Shown here: positions 5,803-12,989 of the stretch, in pieces
Position numbering within the stretch: position 1 is the first letter of the stretch
Layout: every line of letters begins with the position of its first letter
DNA from: a virus
Virus record (IMG/VR): IMGVR_UViG_3300021403_000022
Span: 1 to 44,642 of that record
Reading direction: 5' to 3' (one strand)
Length of the DNA stretch: 44,642 nucleotides
Made by a program: the position numbers and the translations under genes
The notes under the pieces: generated by a model
Seen by the model: the letters and a program-made list of their open reading frames with translations, nothing else
Told to the model about the DNA's origin: nothing
The model's database searches: none

Positions 5803-6357
5803 ATGCAGACCACCCAAGCAGCCGCTGAAGCTCGCACCGTCGAACACGCCATCGAGAAGCGCGTCCCGCTGCTCGCGCTCGACATCGACGGCACCGTCCG
5901 CGAAGGCAAAGACGACCCGCTCGGCCGGTTCGTGAACGGTCCCGAGGACGTGCGCGTGTTCCCCGAAGCGGTGGAGCAGATGCGCCGCTGGAAACGCAAC
6001 GGCGGGAGGATCATCGGCGTCTCAAACCAGGGCGGGATCGCGCTCGGGCTCGTGCCGTACGCCAAGGTCGCGGCGGCGATGTCCGAAACGTACCGGCAGG
6101 CCGACAAGCTGTTCGACAAGCTCGCGTGGTGCCAGCATCACCCCAACGCCGACGCGCCCGAGATGGCGTTCTGCTGGTGTCGCAAACCATCGCCGGGGCT
6201 GCTGATCGAAGCGGCGCTCGATCTGGCGCACCACTACGACGAGATGTACCCGCCGCACATGGGCCTGTTCGTCGGCGACCGCCCCGAGGACGAGGAGTGC
6301 GCCAGGCTTGCGGGGTTCCCGTTTCAGTGGGCAGCGGACTGGCGGGCCGCAGCGTGA
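5803..6357 (+). CDS. HAD-superfamily phosphatase, GmhB/HisB-like
   Basis: 184 residues from the ATG at 5803, chosen over 5782 because GGAG lies 8 nt upstream. HAD motif I is ALDIDGT (nucleophile D27, acid D29), motif II is SNQGG at 74-78, Lys128 in CRKPSPG is motif III and GDRPEDEECA (D159) is motif IV. CQHHPNADAPEMAFCWC at 110-126 matches the zinc loop of the GmhB/HisB phosphatase branch. Likely removes phosphate from a small sugar, histidinol-type or nucleic-acid 3' end substrate in the cytoplasm; related domains occur in phage polynucleotide kinases, but no kinase domain is present here. A 25-codon frame at 5751-5828 overlaps the start and is doubtful. Confidence 0.85.
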   Translation: MQTTQAAAEARTVEHAIEKRVPLLALDIDGTVREGKDDPLGRFVNGPEDVRVFPEAVEQMRRWKRNGGRIIGVSNQGGIALGLVPYAKVAAAMSETYRQADKLFDKLAWCQHHPNADAPEMAFCWCRKPSPGLLIEAALDLAHHYDEMYPPHMGLFVGDRPEDEECARLAGFPFQWAADWRAAA

Positions 6358-6629
6358 TGGTGCATCTCGATGTGTGCCCGCAGTGCGCGATGCCCGCGCA
6401 TTCCCACGGGCTTGACCCACCGCCGCACCACCCGTGCAAAGTGGACTTCGAGGAGTTCGTCCCACAGCTCTACGTCCCCGCGCCGTCTCTGGCTGAGGTC
6501 GAAGCGTTGCTGTGGGCCATCGAACGTGCCCAATCGAAACAGTTGCCGGTCGGGGATCGTCTAGGTTCCGCTCGCGCGTGGCTGGAGCAGATACGTGACG
6601 AGCTGGCTAACGACGTGATCGAGGCGTAA
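6357..6629 (+). CDS. Cys/His-rich small protein
   Basis: 90 residues. CPQC at 7-10, followed by a [13 protein letters not shown] stretch, suggests a metal site; the C-terminal half is helical ([20 protein letters not shown]). It starts in the TGATG overlap with the phosphatase gene, so the two are probably co-expressed. Its own stop codon TAA is the first part of a TAAGCT hexamer that may serve as the -10 of the next promoter. Function unknown. Confidence 0.6.
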   Translation: MVHLDVCPQCAMPAHSHGLDPPPHHPCKVDFEEFVPQLYVPAPSLAEVEALLWAIERAQSKQLPVGDRLGSARAWLEQIRDELANDVIEA

Positions 6630-6632
6630 GCT
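6627..6632 (+). promoter_or_regulatory. putative -10 element overlapping a stop codon
   Basis: TAAGCT at the end of the preceding gene is identical to the -10 hexamers proposed at 30464 and 33780. It would give a leader of about 55 nt ending in a strong SD, GAAGGGAG, before the ATG at 6694. No clear -35 was seen. Confidence 0.4.
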
Positions 6633-6693
6633 GGGCGACGCACCCGGCGCTGGGTCACGGAGCCCGGCGTTCTGTCCAACTGAAGGGAGACAA

Positions 6694-7629
6694 ATGAGGA
6701 AGGCGTCGCTAGCCGCCACGGTGGCGGCTGTATTCATGTTCGTGCTCTCGGGCACGGCGCTCGCAGGACAACAGGGCGGGTATCAGCCGCCGAAACCACC
6801 ACCCCCGCCGAACATGGGGATCACGGTGGTGCCCGAACCGCCGGGGGCGAACTGTCCTGCTGGTGGGATCAAGGTGATCGTCCCGGTCAACCACGACGGG
6901 ATGGTCGGCTACGTCAAGAGCCATGACGGCAACGACGGCGTTGAGGTGTTCTTTGTATGCAACGGGGTGAATGGAATGCCAGGCGCTCCCGGAGCACCAG
7001 GCATGCCAGGTACGCCCGGAGCACCCGGTGCTGCTGGCCCGACCGGTCCTGCTGGACCGTCCGGCGCGACAGGCGCTACCGGAGCGCCAGGTCCTGCCGG
7101 AGCGCCAGGAGCCAACGGGCAGAACGGCAACAACGGTCTGAACGGCCAGAATGGCAACAACGGGCTGAATGGGCAGAACGGCCAGAACGGAGCGCCAGGA
7201 GCTGCTGGTCCCGCCGGGCCGCAAGGGCCTGCTGGTGTGACCCCGGTGATCACAGTCGTGCCTGGTCCTGGTGCCGGGCAGTTCACGATCACGGTCAACG
7301 GCGTTCCGACCACGATCACGATGCCAACCCCGAAGCCAGCGCCCGAGTGCGTGAACACGCTGAAGTCGGCGCTGATGGGACCGCTGCCGCACACGTTCAA
7401 GGTGGGGATGAAAGTCACCATCGAGAGCCGCAACCACTCGCAGACCGGGACCGTGATCGCCGAGCGGAAGGTTCGCGTCAACACGACCGGCGTGCCGTGC
7501 GGCACCTACGCCATCTCGATCCACAACCCGAAGGTCAAACGCCCCGCGTGGCGAATCTGGCAGTTCACGGGAGGCAACGGACTGATCCGCTTCTGGTTCC
7601 CAGGAGCGCCGCTGATCAGTAACTTCTGA
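6694..7629 (+). CDS. secreted collagen-like protein
   Basis: 311 residues with a strong SD (GAAGGGAGACAA before ATG). Residues 1-24 are a Sec signal peptide ([20 protein letters not shown], then TALA). A proline-rich stretch and a small Cys-containing domain precede a collagen Gly-X-Y region at about 93-180, including asparagine-rich [11 protein letters not shown] repeats. The C-terminal domain (about 185-311) is beta-rich with two cysteines. Collagen stalks are common in phage fibres, but a cleavable signal peptide is not expected on a cytoplasmically assembled virion protein, so export to the infected cell surface is the simplest reading. The adjacent glycosyltransferase may modify it. Confidence 0.8.
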   Translation: MRKASLAATVAAVFMFVLSGTALAGQQGGYQPPKPPPPPNMGITVVPEPPGANCPAGGIKVIVPVNHDGMVGYVKSHDGNDGVEVFFVCNGVNGMPGAPGAPGMPGTPGAPGAAGPTGPAGPSGATGATGAPGPAGAPGANGQNGNNGLNGQNGNNGLNGQNGQNGAPGAAGPAGPQGPAGVTPVITVVPGPGAGQFTITVNGVPTTITMPTPKPAPECVNTLKSALMGPLPHTFKVGMKVTIESRNHSQTGTVIAERKVRVNTTGVPCGTYAISIHNPKVKRPAWRIWQFTGGNGLIRFWFPGAPLISNF

Positions 7630-7658
7630 TCGCGTGAACTTGGGACGCCAAGCCAGCA

Positions 7659-7707
7659 GGCGAGGGTCGTTGGTGGGACGCCACCAGCATGCACAGCGAC
7701 CCTCGCC
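7659..7707 (+). promoter_or_regulatory. long hairpin directly against a start codon
   Basis: GGCGAGGGTCG (7659-7669) pairs perfectly with CGACCCTCGCC (7697-7707), and inside it TGGTGG (7671-7676) pairs with CCACCA (7681-7686) around a GACG loop. The stem ends at the base before the ATG at 7708, and the only SD-like purines (GCGAGGG) are inside it. It may end the upstream transcript, hold the downstream start closed, or both. Confidence 0.6.
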
Positions 7708-8742
7708 ATGACCATCGCGCTCGCGATGATCGTCCGGGACGAGGCCGCGACTATCGAACGGTGCCTGAAGTCCGTTCACGGGCTCGTGGATAGCGTGGTG
7801 ATCGTGGACACCGGCTCCACCGACGGGACGCAACAGGTCATCAAGGACTGGGTGGCGACCACCGACATCCACGGGTGGATGCACGACCGGCCGTGGGTCA
7901 ACTTCGGCCACAACCGCACCGAGCTGATGGACCTCGCGTTCGGCAAAGCCGACTGGCTGCTGCTGCTCGACGCCGACCACACCGTCGTGCATGACGGCCC
8001 ACCGGACCTGAACGGCAGCGCGGACAGCTACATGCTGCGTCACGCCGACGAACCCGAATACTGGGTCAAGCGTCTCGTGGCCGGGCACAAGCACTGGCAT
8101 TTCGTGGGTGCGACACACGAGTTCATCGCGACGAACGAGGCGGAGATCCCACCGAGCCGCCTGCGTGCGATCACCGTCCACCACCACGCCGACGGTGGGC
8201 ATCGCCCCGAAAAGTTCGAGCGCGACCTCCTGCTCCTCAAAGACGAGGAGCAGCGCAACCCAGCCGATCCACGCACCGTGTTTTACCTCGCGAACACGCT
8301 TCGTGACCTTGGTCGCAAAGACGAAGCCGTTGAAGCGTACGAACGTCGCGCCGTCCTTGGCGGGTGGGTTGAGGAGCACTACTGCGCGCTGTACGAAGCC
8401 GGACGCCTGACCGGCGACGTGCAGAAGCTCCTCGCAGCATGGTCGTTCCGTCCCACCCGCGCGGAACCGCTGTACGAGATCGCGTGGCGGATGCGCCGCC
8501 AACGGTTCTGGGCTGCCGCGCACCTCGTCGCGGAACGAGCGCAGCGCATCCCGATGACCGACGACGCGCTGTTCGTCCACCGTTGGGTGTATGAGTGGGG
8601 CTGCGAGTTTGAGCTGTCCATCGCCGCCTGGCACGTCGGGAACATCGAGCAGGCACGCGAATCATCCGACCGGTTACTGGAGTGCGAAACACTGCCACCG
8701 AAATATCGCGAGCACGTGATCGAGAACCGCACGTTTCTGTGA
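7708..8742 (+). CDS. family 2 glycosyltransferase with C-terminal helical repeats
   Basis: 344 residues. The GT-A core is clear: IALAMIVRDEAATIERCLKS at the N-terminus, DTGSTDGT at 34-41 for nucleotide binding, and the metal-binding DAD at 88-90. After about residue 175 the sequence becomes TPR-like (RTVFYLANTLRDLGRKDEAV, AYERRAVLGGWVEEHYCALY), as in SunS-type and other GT2 proteins with TPR tails. It would transfer a sugar from a nucleotide-sugar donor to an unknown acceptor. The collagen-like protein next door is a plausible acceptor by position only. Its start has no accessible SD and abuts the hairpin at 7659-7707. Confidence 0.85.
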   Translation: MTIALAMIVRDEAATIERCLKSVHGLVDSVVIVDTGSTDGTQQVIKDWVATTDIHGWMHDRPWVNFGHNRTELMDLAFGKADWLLLLDADHTVVHDGPPDLNGSADSYMLRHADEPEYWVKRLVAGHKHWHFVGATHEFIATNEAEIPPSRLRAITVHHHADGGHRPEKFERDLLLLKDEEQRNPADPRTVFYLANTLRDLGRKDEAVEAYERRAVLGGWVEEHYCALYEAGRLTGDVQKLLAAWSFRPTRAEPLYEIAWRMRRQRFWAAAHLVAERAQRIPMTDDALFVHRWVYEWGCEFELSIAAWHVGNIEQARESSDRLLECETLPPKYREHVIENRTFL

Positions 8743-9173
8743 CCGCGAAGGTCGCGTGCGGGCTCCAAGGGCACGTGTGGTCCCCGTGGCAGGCGCAGAT
8801 CGAGCTGCCAACCAAAGCGAGGCAGTGCCACCGCTGCGGTAGACGGGAGGCGTATTGGCTGACCGCCTCGGACTACCGGCGCTCAACGATCCCTCGCGTC
8901 GAGTTCGAGGGTAAGCCCACGATGCTGCAACGGTTCTGGGCGGCGCTGTCGATTACCGCAGCCTGGTTGGCAGGGTTGCTCAAGCTGTGTGCTCGGAGGG
9001 CGGCAGCGTGGCTGACAGCAGCCCACAGCCACCTTGACGCCCTCATTCGAGGGACCAAAACCGGAAGTTTGTCCCGCGAGGCGGTGCGAGAGCGTACGTT
9101 GCAAGCAGCTTCGACACCGACCGAGGAGAACCATGAACGAGACGAGGATGACCTTCGACCTGGTGGACGCTGA
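8739..9173 (+). CDS. zinc-finger protein with a hydrophobic helix
   Basis: 144 residues from the GTG overlapping the glycosyltransferase stop (GTGA). An N-terminal C-x3-H (CGLQGH) with CHRC at about 32-35 forms a likely zinc site. Residues about 65-80 (FWAALSITAAWLAGLLKLCA) are hydrophobic enough for a membrane or amphipathic helix. The tail after about 115 loses coding character and runs through the promoter/SD of the next gene, overlapping it by 41 nt, so the true C-terminus may be shorter if there is a sequence error. Function unknown. Confidence 0.55.
   Translation: MTAKVACGLQGHVWSPWQAQIELPTKARQCHRCGRREAYWLTASDYRRSTIPRVEFEGKPTMLQRFWAALSITAAWLAGLLKLCARRAAAWLTAAHSHLDALIRGTKTGSLSREAVRERTLQAASTPTEENHERDEDDLRPGGR
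9095..9128 (+). promoter_or_regulatory. CGACCGAGGAG ribosome-binding cassette with weak -10
   Basis: The 11-mer at 9118-9128 sits 4 nt before the ATG at 9133. A TACGTT hexamer at 9095-9100 is the only -10 candidate, weaker than in the other copies, so this gene may depend partly on read-through. Confidence 0.5.
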
Positions 9174-9483
9174 CGGCCACCGGATCATGTCCGTCACAGC
9201 AACGTCAGGGCACGAGGCCCGCGACCTGTTCAAAGCACGTTTGGAAGGAGCGGTTGTGCGAGCCGTCGCGCGCTTCAACGTCTGCCAGTTCTGCGGCGAG
9301 TCGATCAACGCGCTGACGGACTACCAGGACGTGAGCGGCCAGGAGCGCATCCACCGCCCTGACGGCGGCACGAACGGGGTGCGTCTACCGGACCGCACGT
9401 CACCCCGCCGCGCGTGCTTTGACTGCGTTGACCGCCTAGCGAACGGGCTGTCGGTCGGCCAGGAATCGTTCGACTTCGCCTAA
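9133..9483 (+). CDS. zinc-binding protein, unknown function
   Basis: 116 residues. The N-terminal half looks like a small alpha/beta unit (MTFDLVDADGHRIMSVTATS, then HEARDLFKARLEGAVVRAVA). CQFC near residue 51 and CFDC near residue 95 form a probable zinc site separated by a polar loop. The start is set by the cassette 4 nt upstream. No family recognised. Confidence 0.65.
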   Translation: MNETRMTFDLVDADGHRIMSVTATSGHEARDLFKARLEGAVVRAVARFNVCQFCGESINALTDYQDVSGQERIHRPDGGTNGVRLPDRTSPRRACFDCVDRLANGLSVGQESFDFA

Positions 9484-9501
9484 CCGGGTAGGTAGGAGGC
9501 C

Positions 9502-9660
9502 ATGATCATTCTCGGACTGGCCTTACTGATCATCGGCCTGCTCGTACCGAAGCTCGCGATCCTGTTCACCATCGGGATCATCGTGCTGATCGTCGGGCTG
9601 ATACTCGTCGCGCTCGGGGCTGCTGGTCGCCCCGTCGGCGGTCGAGCGTACTGGTTCTAG
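9502..9660 (+). CDS. small actinobacterial-type membrane protein (DUF6131-like)
   Basis: 52 residues, almost entirely two transmembrane helices (LGLALLIIGLLVP and LFTIGIIVLIVGLILVALG) and a short GAAGRPVGGRAYWF tail. This architecture and the GRxxGGRxxW end match a very common short membrane protein of actinobacteria and their phages that I know as DUF6131. A good SD, TAGGAGG, lies 2-3 nt before the ATG at 9502. It supports an actinobacterial host. Function unknown. Confidence 0.75.
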   Translation: MIILGLALLIIGLLVPKLAILFTIGIIVLIVGLILVALGAAGRPVGGRAYWF

Positions 9661-9664
9661 GACA

Positions 9665-9703
9665 CGCCGCCCCCCGGCTATTAGGGATGGGCGAGGGGCG
9701 GCG
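9665..9703. terminator. bidirectional terminator between convergent genes
   Basis: CGCCGCCCC (9665-9673) and GGGGCGGCG (9695-9703) form a perfect 9-bp stem with a 21-nt loop. It sits just past the stop of the + strand gene at 9660 and about 110 nt past the stop of the - strand gene at 9816, the place where a two-way terminator is expected. No T tract on either strand. Confidence 0.6.
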
Positions 9704-9815
9704 CAGCACCGGATCTTAGGCTCGTGTCGTCAGGGACGGGTTGACGAGGTTTGGGAAGGCGTGGGCCGGGTTGGGAAGTCGAGTCGGGTGCTGGAGCACA
9801 GCTTCAGGCACCGCA

Positions 9816-10415
9816 TCAGCTTACCCTCCGCCAGGTCACGTCACAGATCCCTCCGCACCCCAGGGCATCTTTGAGACTGACGTTGAGGTCAAATGTCCGC
9901 CCGGCTACATAGGGACCGTGGTCGTTCATCGTTGCGGTGACGCACGTCGAACCGTTGCAGATCACGATTTGTGCTCCGCAAGGCAGGATCAACGACGCGA
10001 ACGCATACCCCGACTGGGCTGGTGCGCCGCACGCACCGTCCCCCGTAAGGTCGTAGTAGGACGCGACCGCGCTCTGCATTGCCGGGGTTGGTGCCGGAGC
10101 TGGAGCTGGGCCGCTTGCTGGCAGGTTCGGCCTGAAGTGATGCGACTGATGCGACGCGGCCGGGTACGCGACCGGACCGATCATCCGGTGCAGCACGTCG
10201 GTCGAGGTCAACACCCGCTGGTCGGTCGCGCGTTCGTGGCAGGTGCGATCCGCGCCCATCAGCTTGCAACCAGCGGCGTGGAGCCCGAGCATCTGCACGA
10301 CGTGCGCGTAGGCGTGGTAGTAGGCGTGCTTCTGGGTGTGGGATAACCGCGCGTCTGCGGCTCCGGGTAAAGCAACGGCCAGCACCAAGCTGGCCGTGAG
10401 AGTCAAGCGCTTCAT
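9816..10415 (-). CDS. secreted RlpA-like double-psi beta-barrel protein
   Basis: 199 residues on the - strand. Residues 1-22 are a Sec signal peptide with an ADA cleavage site (MKRLTLTASLVLAVALPGAA then DA). A His-rich central part and an Ala/Pro linker (PAPAPAPTPA, about 103-112) lead to an RlpA/expansin-type barrel at 115-199: ASYYDLTGDGACG, the LPCGA turn, MNDHGPYVAGRTFDL with D165 and D176, and a C-terminal CDVTW. Extra cysteines could form disulfides outside the cell. RlpA-type domains bind or cleave peptidoglycan glycan strands. AGGAG lies 6 nt before the ATG. As a lone - strand exported wall protein it looks like a separately controlled cargo gene (moron) rather than part of the + strand programme. 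Confidence 0.8.
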   Translation of the reverse strand: MKRLTLTASLVLAVALPGAADARLSHTQKHAYYHAYAHVVQMLGLHAAGCKLMGADRTCHERATDQRVLTSTDVLHRMIGPVAYPAASHQSHHFRPNLPASGPAPAPAPTPAMQSAVASYYDLTGDGACGAPAQSGYAFASLILPCGAQIVICNGSTCVTATMNDHGPYVAGRTFDLNVSLKDALGCGGICDVTWRRVS

Positions 10416-10577
10416 TGACGACTCCTGACGGTCTTAGGTCACTGATCAGCAGCCGGGTCTGGTTCCTCTACTCGCTTACGTTCAAGGGACCCGAGCTAGT
10501 TGGCCGTGCGGTGCGACTCCTTTCGTGTGGGTAAACGGCCGGTAAGGAAGCGCCGCACTCTATCACCAGTTGTGCGC

Positions 10578-10608
10578 TATGCTCCAAACCGATTTTTCGA
10601 CCGAGGAG
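10578..10608 (+). promoter_or_regulatory. promoter plus CGACCGAGGAG cassette
   Basis: TGTGCGCTATGCT with -10 TATGCT at 10578-10583, then CGACCGAGGAG at 10598-10608, 6 nt before the ATG at 10615. It restarts + strand transcription after the divergent RlpA-like gene. Confidence 0.65.
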
Positions 10609-10614
10609 ACGGCA

Positions 10615-10851
10615 ATGGCCGACGAGGCCCAAGAGCTACGAGCAGAAAACGACCGTCTCCGCGACGAGATCACCGAGGCGTACGAGGAACGCAACCACGC
10701 ACGCGACGGTTGGGAACAAGCGCGAGGGCAGGCTGCCGAGTTCAAAGCTGCTCTGACCACCATCGGCGAGGGTCGAGTGCCGCTCGGACCGTACGGGGAG
10801 ATGTGGCAGGCGATTGAGGCGTACGCCCGCGAGGTGCTCGCCAACGTATGA
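10615..10851 (+). CDS. 78-residue coiled-coil protein
   Basis: The N-terminal 45 residues are a charged coiled coil (EAQELRAENDRLRDEITEAY and EERNHARDGWEQARGQAAEF). The C-terminal part (GPYGEMWQAIEAYAREVLAN) is another helix. Start set by the cassette upstream. Probably cytoplasmic; it is the first gene of the transcription unit that includes lysis genes. Function unknown. Confidence 0.65.
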   Translation: MADEAQELRAENDRLRDEITEAYEERNHARDGWEQARGQAAEFKAALTTIGEGRVPLGPYGEMWQAIEAYAREVLANV

Positions 10852-10946
10852 TCCGCGTGTCTGAAGGTATCGGCCCGTCAGCAGGTCGATGGATGGATGG
10901 GAACCATCTAGGCGGGGTTAGGGTGATGAGTCGAGATGAAGGCTGA
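10848..10946 (+). CDS. possible 32-residue micro-protein
   Basis: The ATG overlaps the preceding TGA (ATGA) and the frame ends 11 nt inside the next gene. It encodes a Gly/Arg/Met-rich peptide (MIRVSEGIGPSAGRWMDGNH). The overlap style fits the region, but the length and mixed codon use keep this uncertain. The alternative is an 84-nt non-coding gap. Confidence 0.3.
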   Translation: MIRVSEGIGPSAGRWMDGNHLGGVRVMSRDEG

Positions 10947-11211
10947 CCTCTCTCACGACGAAGCCCGCCCCGCTGCTTCTGACCCTGAGAATGGGATGAT
11001 GGCTCCGCGACAACCCCGCCGCCTACGCCGACGCAAGGTGCGTCTGCGTTGGGAGCGGTTCAAGGACGCCGAGGTGTACTGCTTCCTGAGCGTGTTGCAG
11101 GAGCTGGATCAGCGCCACCAGTTCAACCGTGGGATCGAACCGGAACGGTCGCTGCTCGCGGAGCTGGAACGCGAATGCCGACGCCGTGGGATCGTGGGCG
11201 ACGACGACTGA
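10936..11211 (+). CDS. 91-residue basic helical protein
   Basis: A strongly basic middle (PRQPRRLRRRKVRLRWERFK) precedes an acidic helical end (LSVLQELDQRHQFNRGIEPE, then LLAELERECRRRGI). The basic patch could bind nucleic acid. Start context is poor; ATG 10936 gives the longest frame and an internal ATG at 10996 is possible. The stop overlaps the next ATG (TGATG). Unknown family. Confidence 0.55.
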   Translation: MKADLSHDEARPAASDPENGMMAPRQPRRLRRRKVRLRWERFKDAEVYCFLSVLQELDQRHQFNRGIEPERSLLAELERECRRRGIVGDDD

Positions 11212-11615
11212 TGAGCGAACCGCGCGTACTGGTCGAGAGCTTGAGCGCAGGTGATCTCGTGCGCGCCGTCCCAGGCGGTCCACAAGGCCGTGTGATCGAC
11301 CCTGCGCGCTACGGGTGGACCATCGTCAAGTACCGACCTCGTGACGCGGCTGTGCCGTACAGGCACGGCACAGCCCGGCTGTATCTACTACAAGGGGGCA
11401 AGGTGGAACCGGACGACGAAGACGACAACTACAAGGGGTGGGTCATCTCCGAACAGGTCGTCGGCGACAGCATCCGAGTACGCCAGCAACGTGTGCTGGT
11501 CGTGTACCGCGCGAACGGCGGGTACGCCGACAGCGAAGGGCCGAGCTTGTACTCGCTCGATGAGCTGGAGGACTTCATCCGCGACCTCCGCGAAGCCGCC
11601 AGCAACGTGTGGTAA
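11211..11615 (+). CDS. 134-residue hypothetical protein upstream of endolysin
   Basis: A mostly beta protein: LVRAVPGGPQGRVIDPARYG, WTIVKYRPRDAA and YLLQGGKVEPDDEDDNYKGW, ending in an acidic helix (SLDELEDFIRDLREAASNVW). The first part resembles a small SH3- or KOW-like barrel by pattern. It starts in a TGATG overlap and its TAA overlaps the endolysin ATG (TAATG), so it is translated together with the lysis genes. No family recognised. Confidence 0.6.
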   Translation: MSEPRVLVESLSAGDLVRAVPGGPQGRVIDPARYGWTIVKYRPRDAAVPYRHGTARLYLLQGGKVEPDDEDDNYKGWVISEQVVGDSIRVRQQRVLVVYRANGGYADSEGPSLYSLDELEDFIRDLREAASNVW

Positions 11616-12268
11616 TGCCACCCGAGAACGGCAAACTCCCCGCGTCCGCGCTCGCGCCCATCGCCGCAGGGCAGCTAGAGAAGCACGCCGCCGCAGCGTG
11701 GAACGCCATGAACGTCGAAGCCAGAGCGAACGGGCTGGAGCTGCGACCCACCGGCTCGATGTCGAGCTACCGCACCTACGCCCAACAGGTCTACCTGTAC
11801 GAGCTGTACCGCTCCGGGAAAGGCAACCTCGCTGCGACACCCGGCACCTCCAACCACGGCTGGGGCCTCGCGGTCGATCTCGCAACCACGCAGATGCGGG
11901 CGATGCTCGACCGGATCGGCCGGAAGTACGGGTGGGCGAAGGAGTGGTCCGACGCGCAGTCGGAGTGGTGGCACATCAAGTATCGGTCCGGTATCTGGTC
12001 CGGACCTGATCCAGGACCGGACGGCAAAGCCGCGCCGGTTGTTCCCGAAATACCGAAAATGCCGAAGGGGATCAAGCCAATGGCAATCGCAGTCGGACAG
12101 ATGAAGGACGGTCGCTTCGAGGTGTTCGTAGAAGCACAGCCCGCCAAGGCCGGTGAGGCCGGTGAGGTGTTCCACGCCTGGCAGGTGAAGGAAGGCGGTT
12201 GGGCTGGCGCGGTGAAGGGCAAGAAGAACGCGACCTGGCAGTCGCTCGGAAAGCCGGGCAAGCAGTAG
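11615..12268 (+). CDS. endolysin: M15 (VanY/LAS-type) peptidase with C-terminal beta-blade domain
   Basis: 217 residues from the ATG in the TAATG overlap. Residues about 20-128 are a LAS/M15 metallopeptidase: SSYRTY at 50-55, the SNHGWGLAVD motif with zinc ligands H81 and D88, and the SEWWH end with catalytic E117 and ligand H120. Such enzymes cut peptide cross-links of peptidoglycan. After a Pro/Gly linker (130-150), residues about 155-217 contain a GQMKDGRFEVFVEA...GEVFHAWQ...GGWAGAV...WQSLGKPG pattern typical of one blade of PLL/sialidase-like propellers, here probably a wall-binding unit. A holin candidate follows at 12559, which supports a lysis role. Confidence 0.85.
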   Translation: MPPENGKLPASALAPIAAGQLEKHAAAAWNAMNVEARANGLELRPTGSMSSYRTYAQQVYLYELYRSGKGNLAATPGTSNHGWGLAVDLATTQMRAMLDRIGRKYGWAKEWSDAQSEWWHIKYRSGIWSGPDPGPDGKAAPVVPEIPKMPKGIKPMAIAVGQMKDGRFEVFVEAQPAKAGEAGEVFHAWQVKEGGWAGAVKGKKNATWQSLGKPGKQ

Positions 12269-12272
12269 CCGC

Positions 12273-12596
12273 ATGCTGATCATCGAAGTGTGGAACGGCA
12301 GCCGCTGGCGGGTTGCCGCGAAGGTCAAACCAGGGGTGACGCACGCGATGCTCGACTACCGCTCACGGGACGACACCGACGTGCTGCGGTTCGAGGTCGA
12401 GCCCGAGCGGACCACGATCACGATTGACGGAAGCACCACCGTGATCGAGCTGCGTGCCCGCTCTGAACCGTGGGAGCGGATGCTGCACGCGAAGTGGATG
12501 CGAGCCCCGATGATGTGCCGCCTGCACCATCGGAGCGAGCCCCTACGATTCGTCGGCTATGGCCGCAACGGGCAGCCACGAGCAGCACGACCGTGA
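12273..12596 (+). CDS. 107-residue hypothetical protein between endolysin and holin candidate
   Basis: The N-terminal 75 residues have a clear beta pattern (MLIIEVWNGSRWRVAAKVKP, VLRFEVEPERTTITIDGSTT), perhaps a small immunoglobulin-like or binding domain. The Arg/Met/His-rich C-terminus overlaps the holin candidate by 38 nt, so the real end may be earlier or the overlap genuine. It starts 5 nt after the endolysin stop. Unknown function. Confidence 0.55.
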   Translation: MLIIEVWNGSRWRVAAKVKPGVTHAMLDYRSRDDTDVLRFEVEPERTTITIDGSTTVIELRARSEPWERMLHAKWMRAPMMCRLHHRSEPLRFVGYGRNGQPRAARP

Positions 12597-12807
12597 CTGG
12601 CGTCCGGTAGCAATCGCCAGCCTGATAGTCCTCGCGCTCACGCTGCTCGGGGTGATCGCCGGACTGGTCATCCTCGGCCGCCGCGACGACGCGGTGCAAG
12701 ACTCCATCACCGGGCTCGCGACCATCGGAGCCGGGTTGACAGGCGGGTTCGCAGGCTGGTTCGCTCGTGGTGTGGCGCACCGCGAGGACGGCGATACTGG
12801 TGAGTGA
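12559..12807 (+). CDS. two-TM protein, holin candidate
   Basis: 82 residues with a polar N-terminus (MAATGSHEQHDRDWRPVAIA), transmembrane segments at about 17-40 (SLIVLALTLLGVIAGLVILG) and 52-70 (GLATIGAGLTGGFAGWFARG), and an acidic tail. Size, topology and position after the endolysin are typical of class II holins, which make the membrane lesion that releases endolysin. There is no SD; a TACGAT hexamer ends 9 nt before the ATG. Another small membrane protein could serve instead (441 or 25041). Confidence 0.65.
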   Translation: MAATGSHEQHDRDWRPVAIASLIVLALTLLGVIAGLVILGRRDDAVQDSITGLATIGAGLTGGFAGWFARGVAHREDGDTGE

Positions 12808-12980
12808 TGCGACCCAAACCTGAGGATGAGCTGCGCCAGATCGAGGCGTGCATCGTCGCTCCTGACGAGCGCCAACCGGGCCGCACCTACGAACGGGTCC
12901 AGGAGCTGCTGCTGGAGCTGTACACCCTCCGCCAACTAGCCGGGCTGGGCGACGCCGCTGGCGTCCACGACGACCGCTAG
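12807..12980 (+). CDS. 57-residue helical protein
   Basis: Charged helices DELRQIEACIVAPDERQPGR and TYERVQELLLELYTLRQLAG. Start in a TGATG overlap with the holin candidate. Its TAG stop is also the first three bases of the TAGTTT hexamer proposed as the next -10. It could be a lysis accessory by position, but nothing in the sequence proves it. Confidence 0.6.
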   Translation: MRPKPEDELRQIEACIVAPDERQPGRTYERVQELLLELYTLRQLAGLGDAAGVHDDR

Positions 12981-12983
12981 TTT
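12978..12983 (+). promoter_or_regulatory. -10 element for a leaderless transcript
   Basis: TAGTTT ends exactly 6 nt before the ATG at 12990, so the expected transcription start is the A of the start codon. No SD is present. Best-fitting of the leaderless class together with the one at 30464. Confidence 0.5.
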
Positions 12984-12989
12984 GCACGC

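Noticed and set aside
5751-5828. 25-codon frame overlapping the HAD phosphatase start
   Set aside because: It has the ATGA overlap, but codon use is mixed and the product is not distinctive; mentioned only under the phosphatase.
6709-8634. A 641-codon open frame on the minus strand
   Set aside because: It is antisense to the collagen-like and glycosyltransferase genes, which have signal peptide and GT2 motifs. Long antisense frames are a by-product of high third-position GC.
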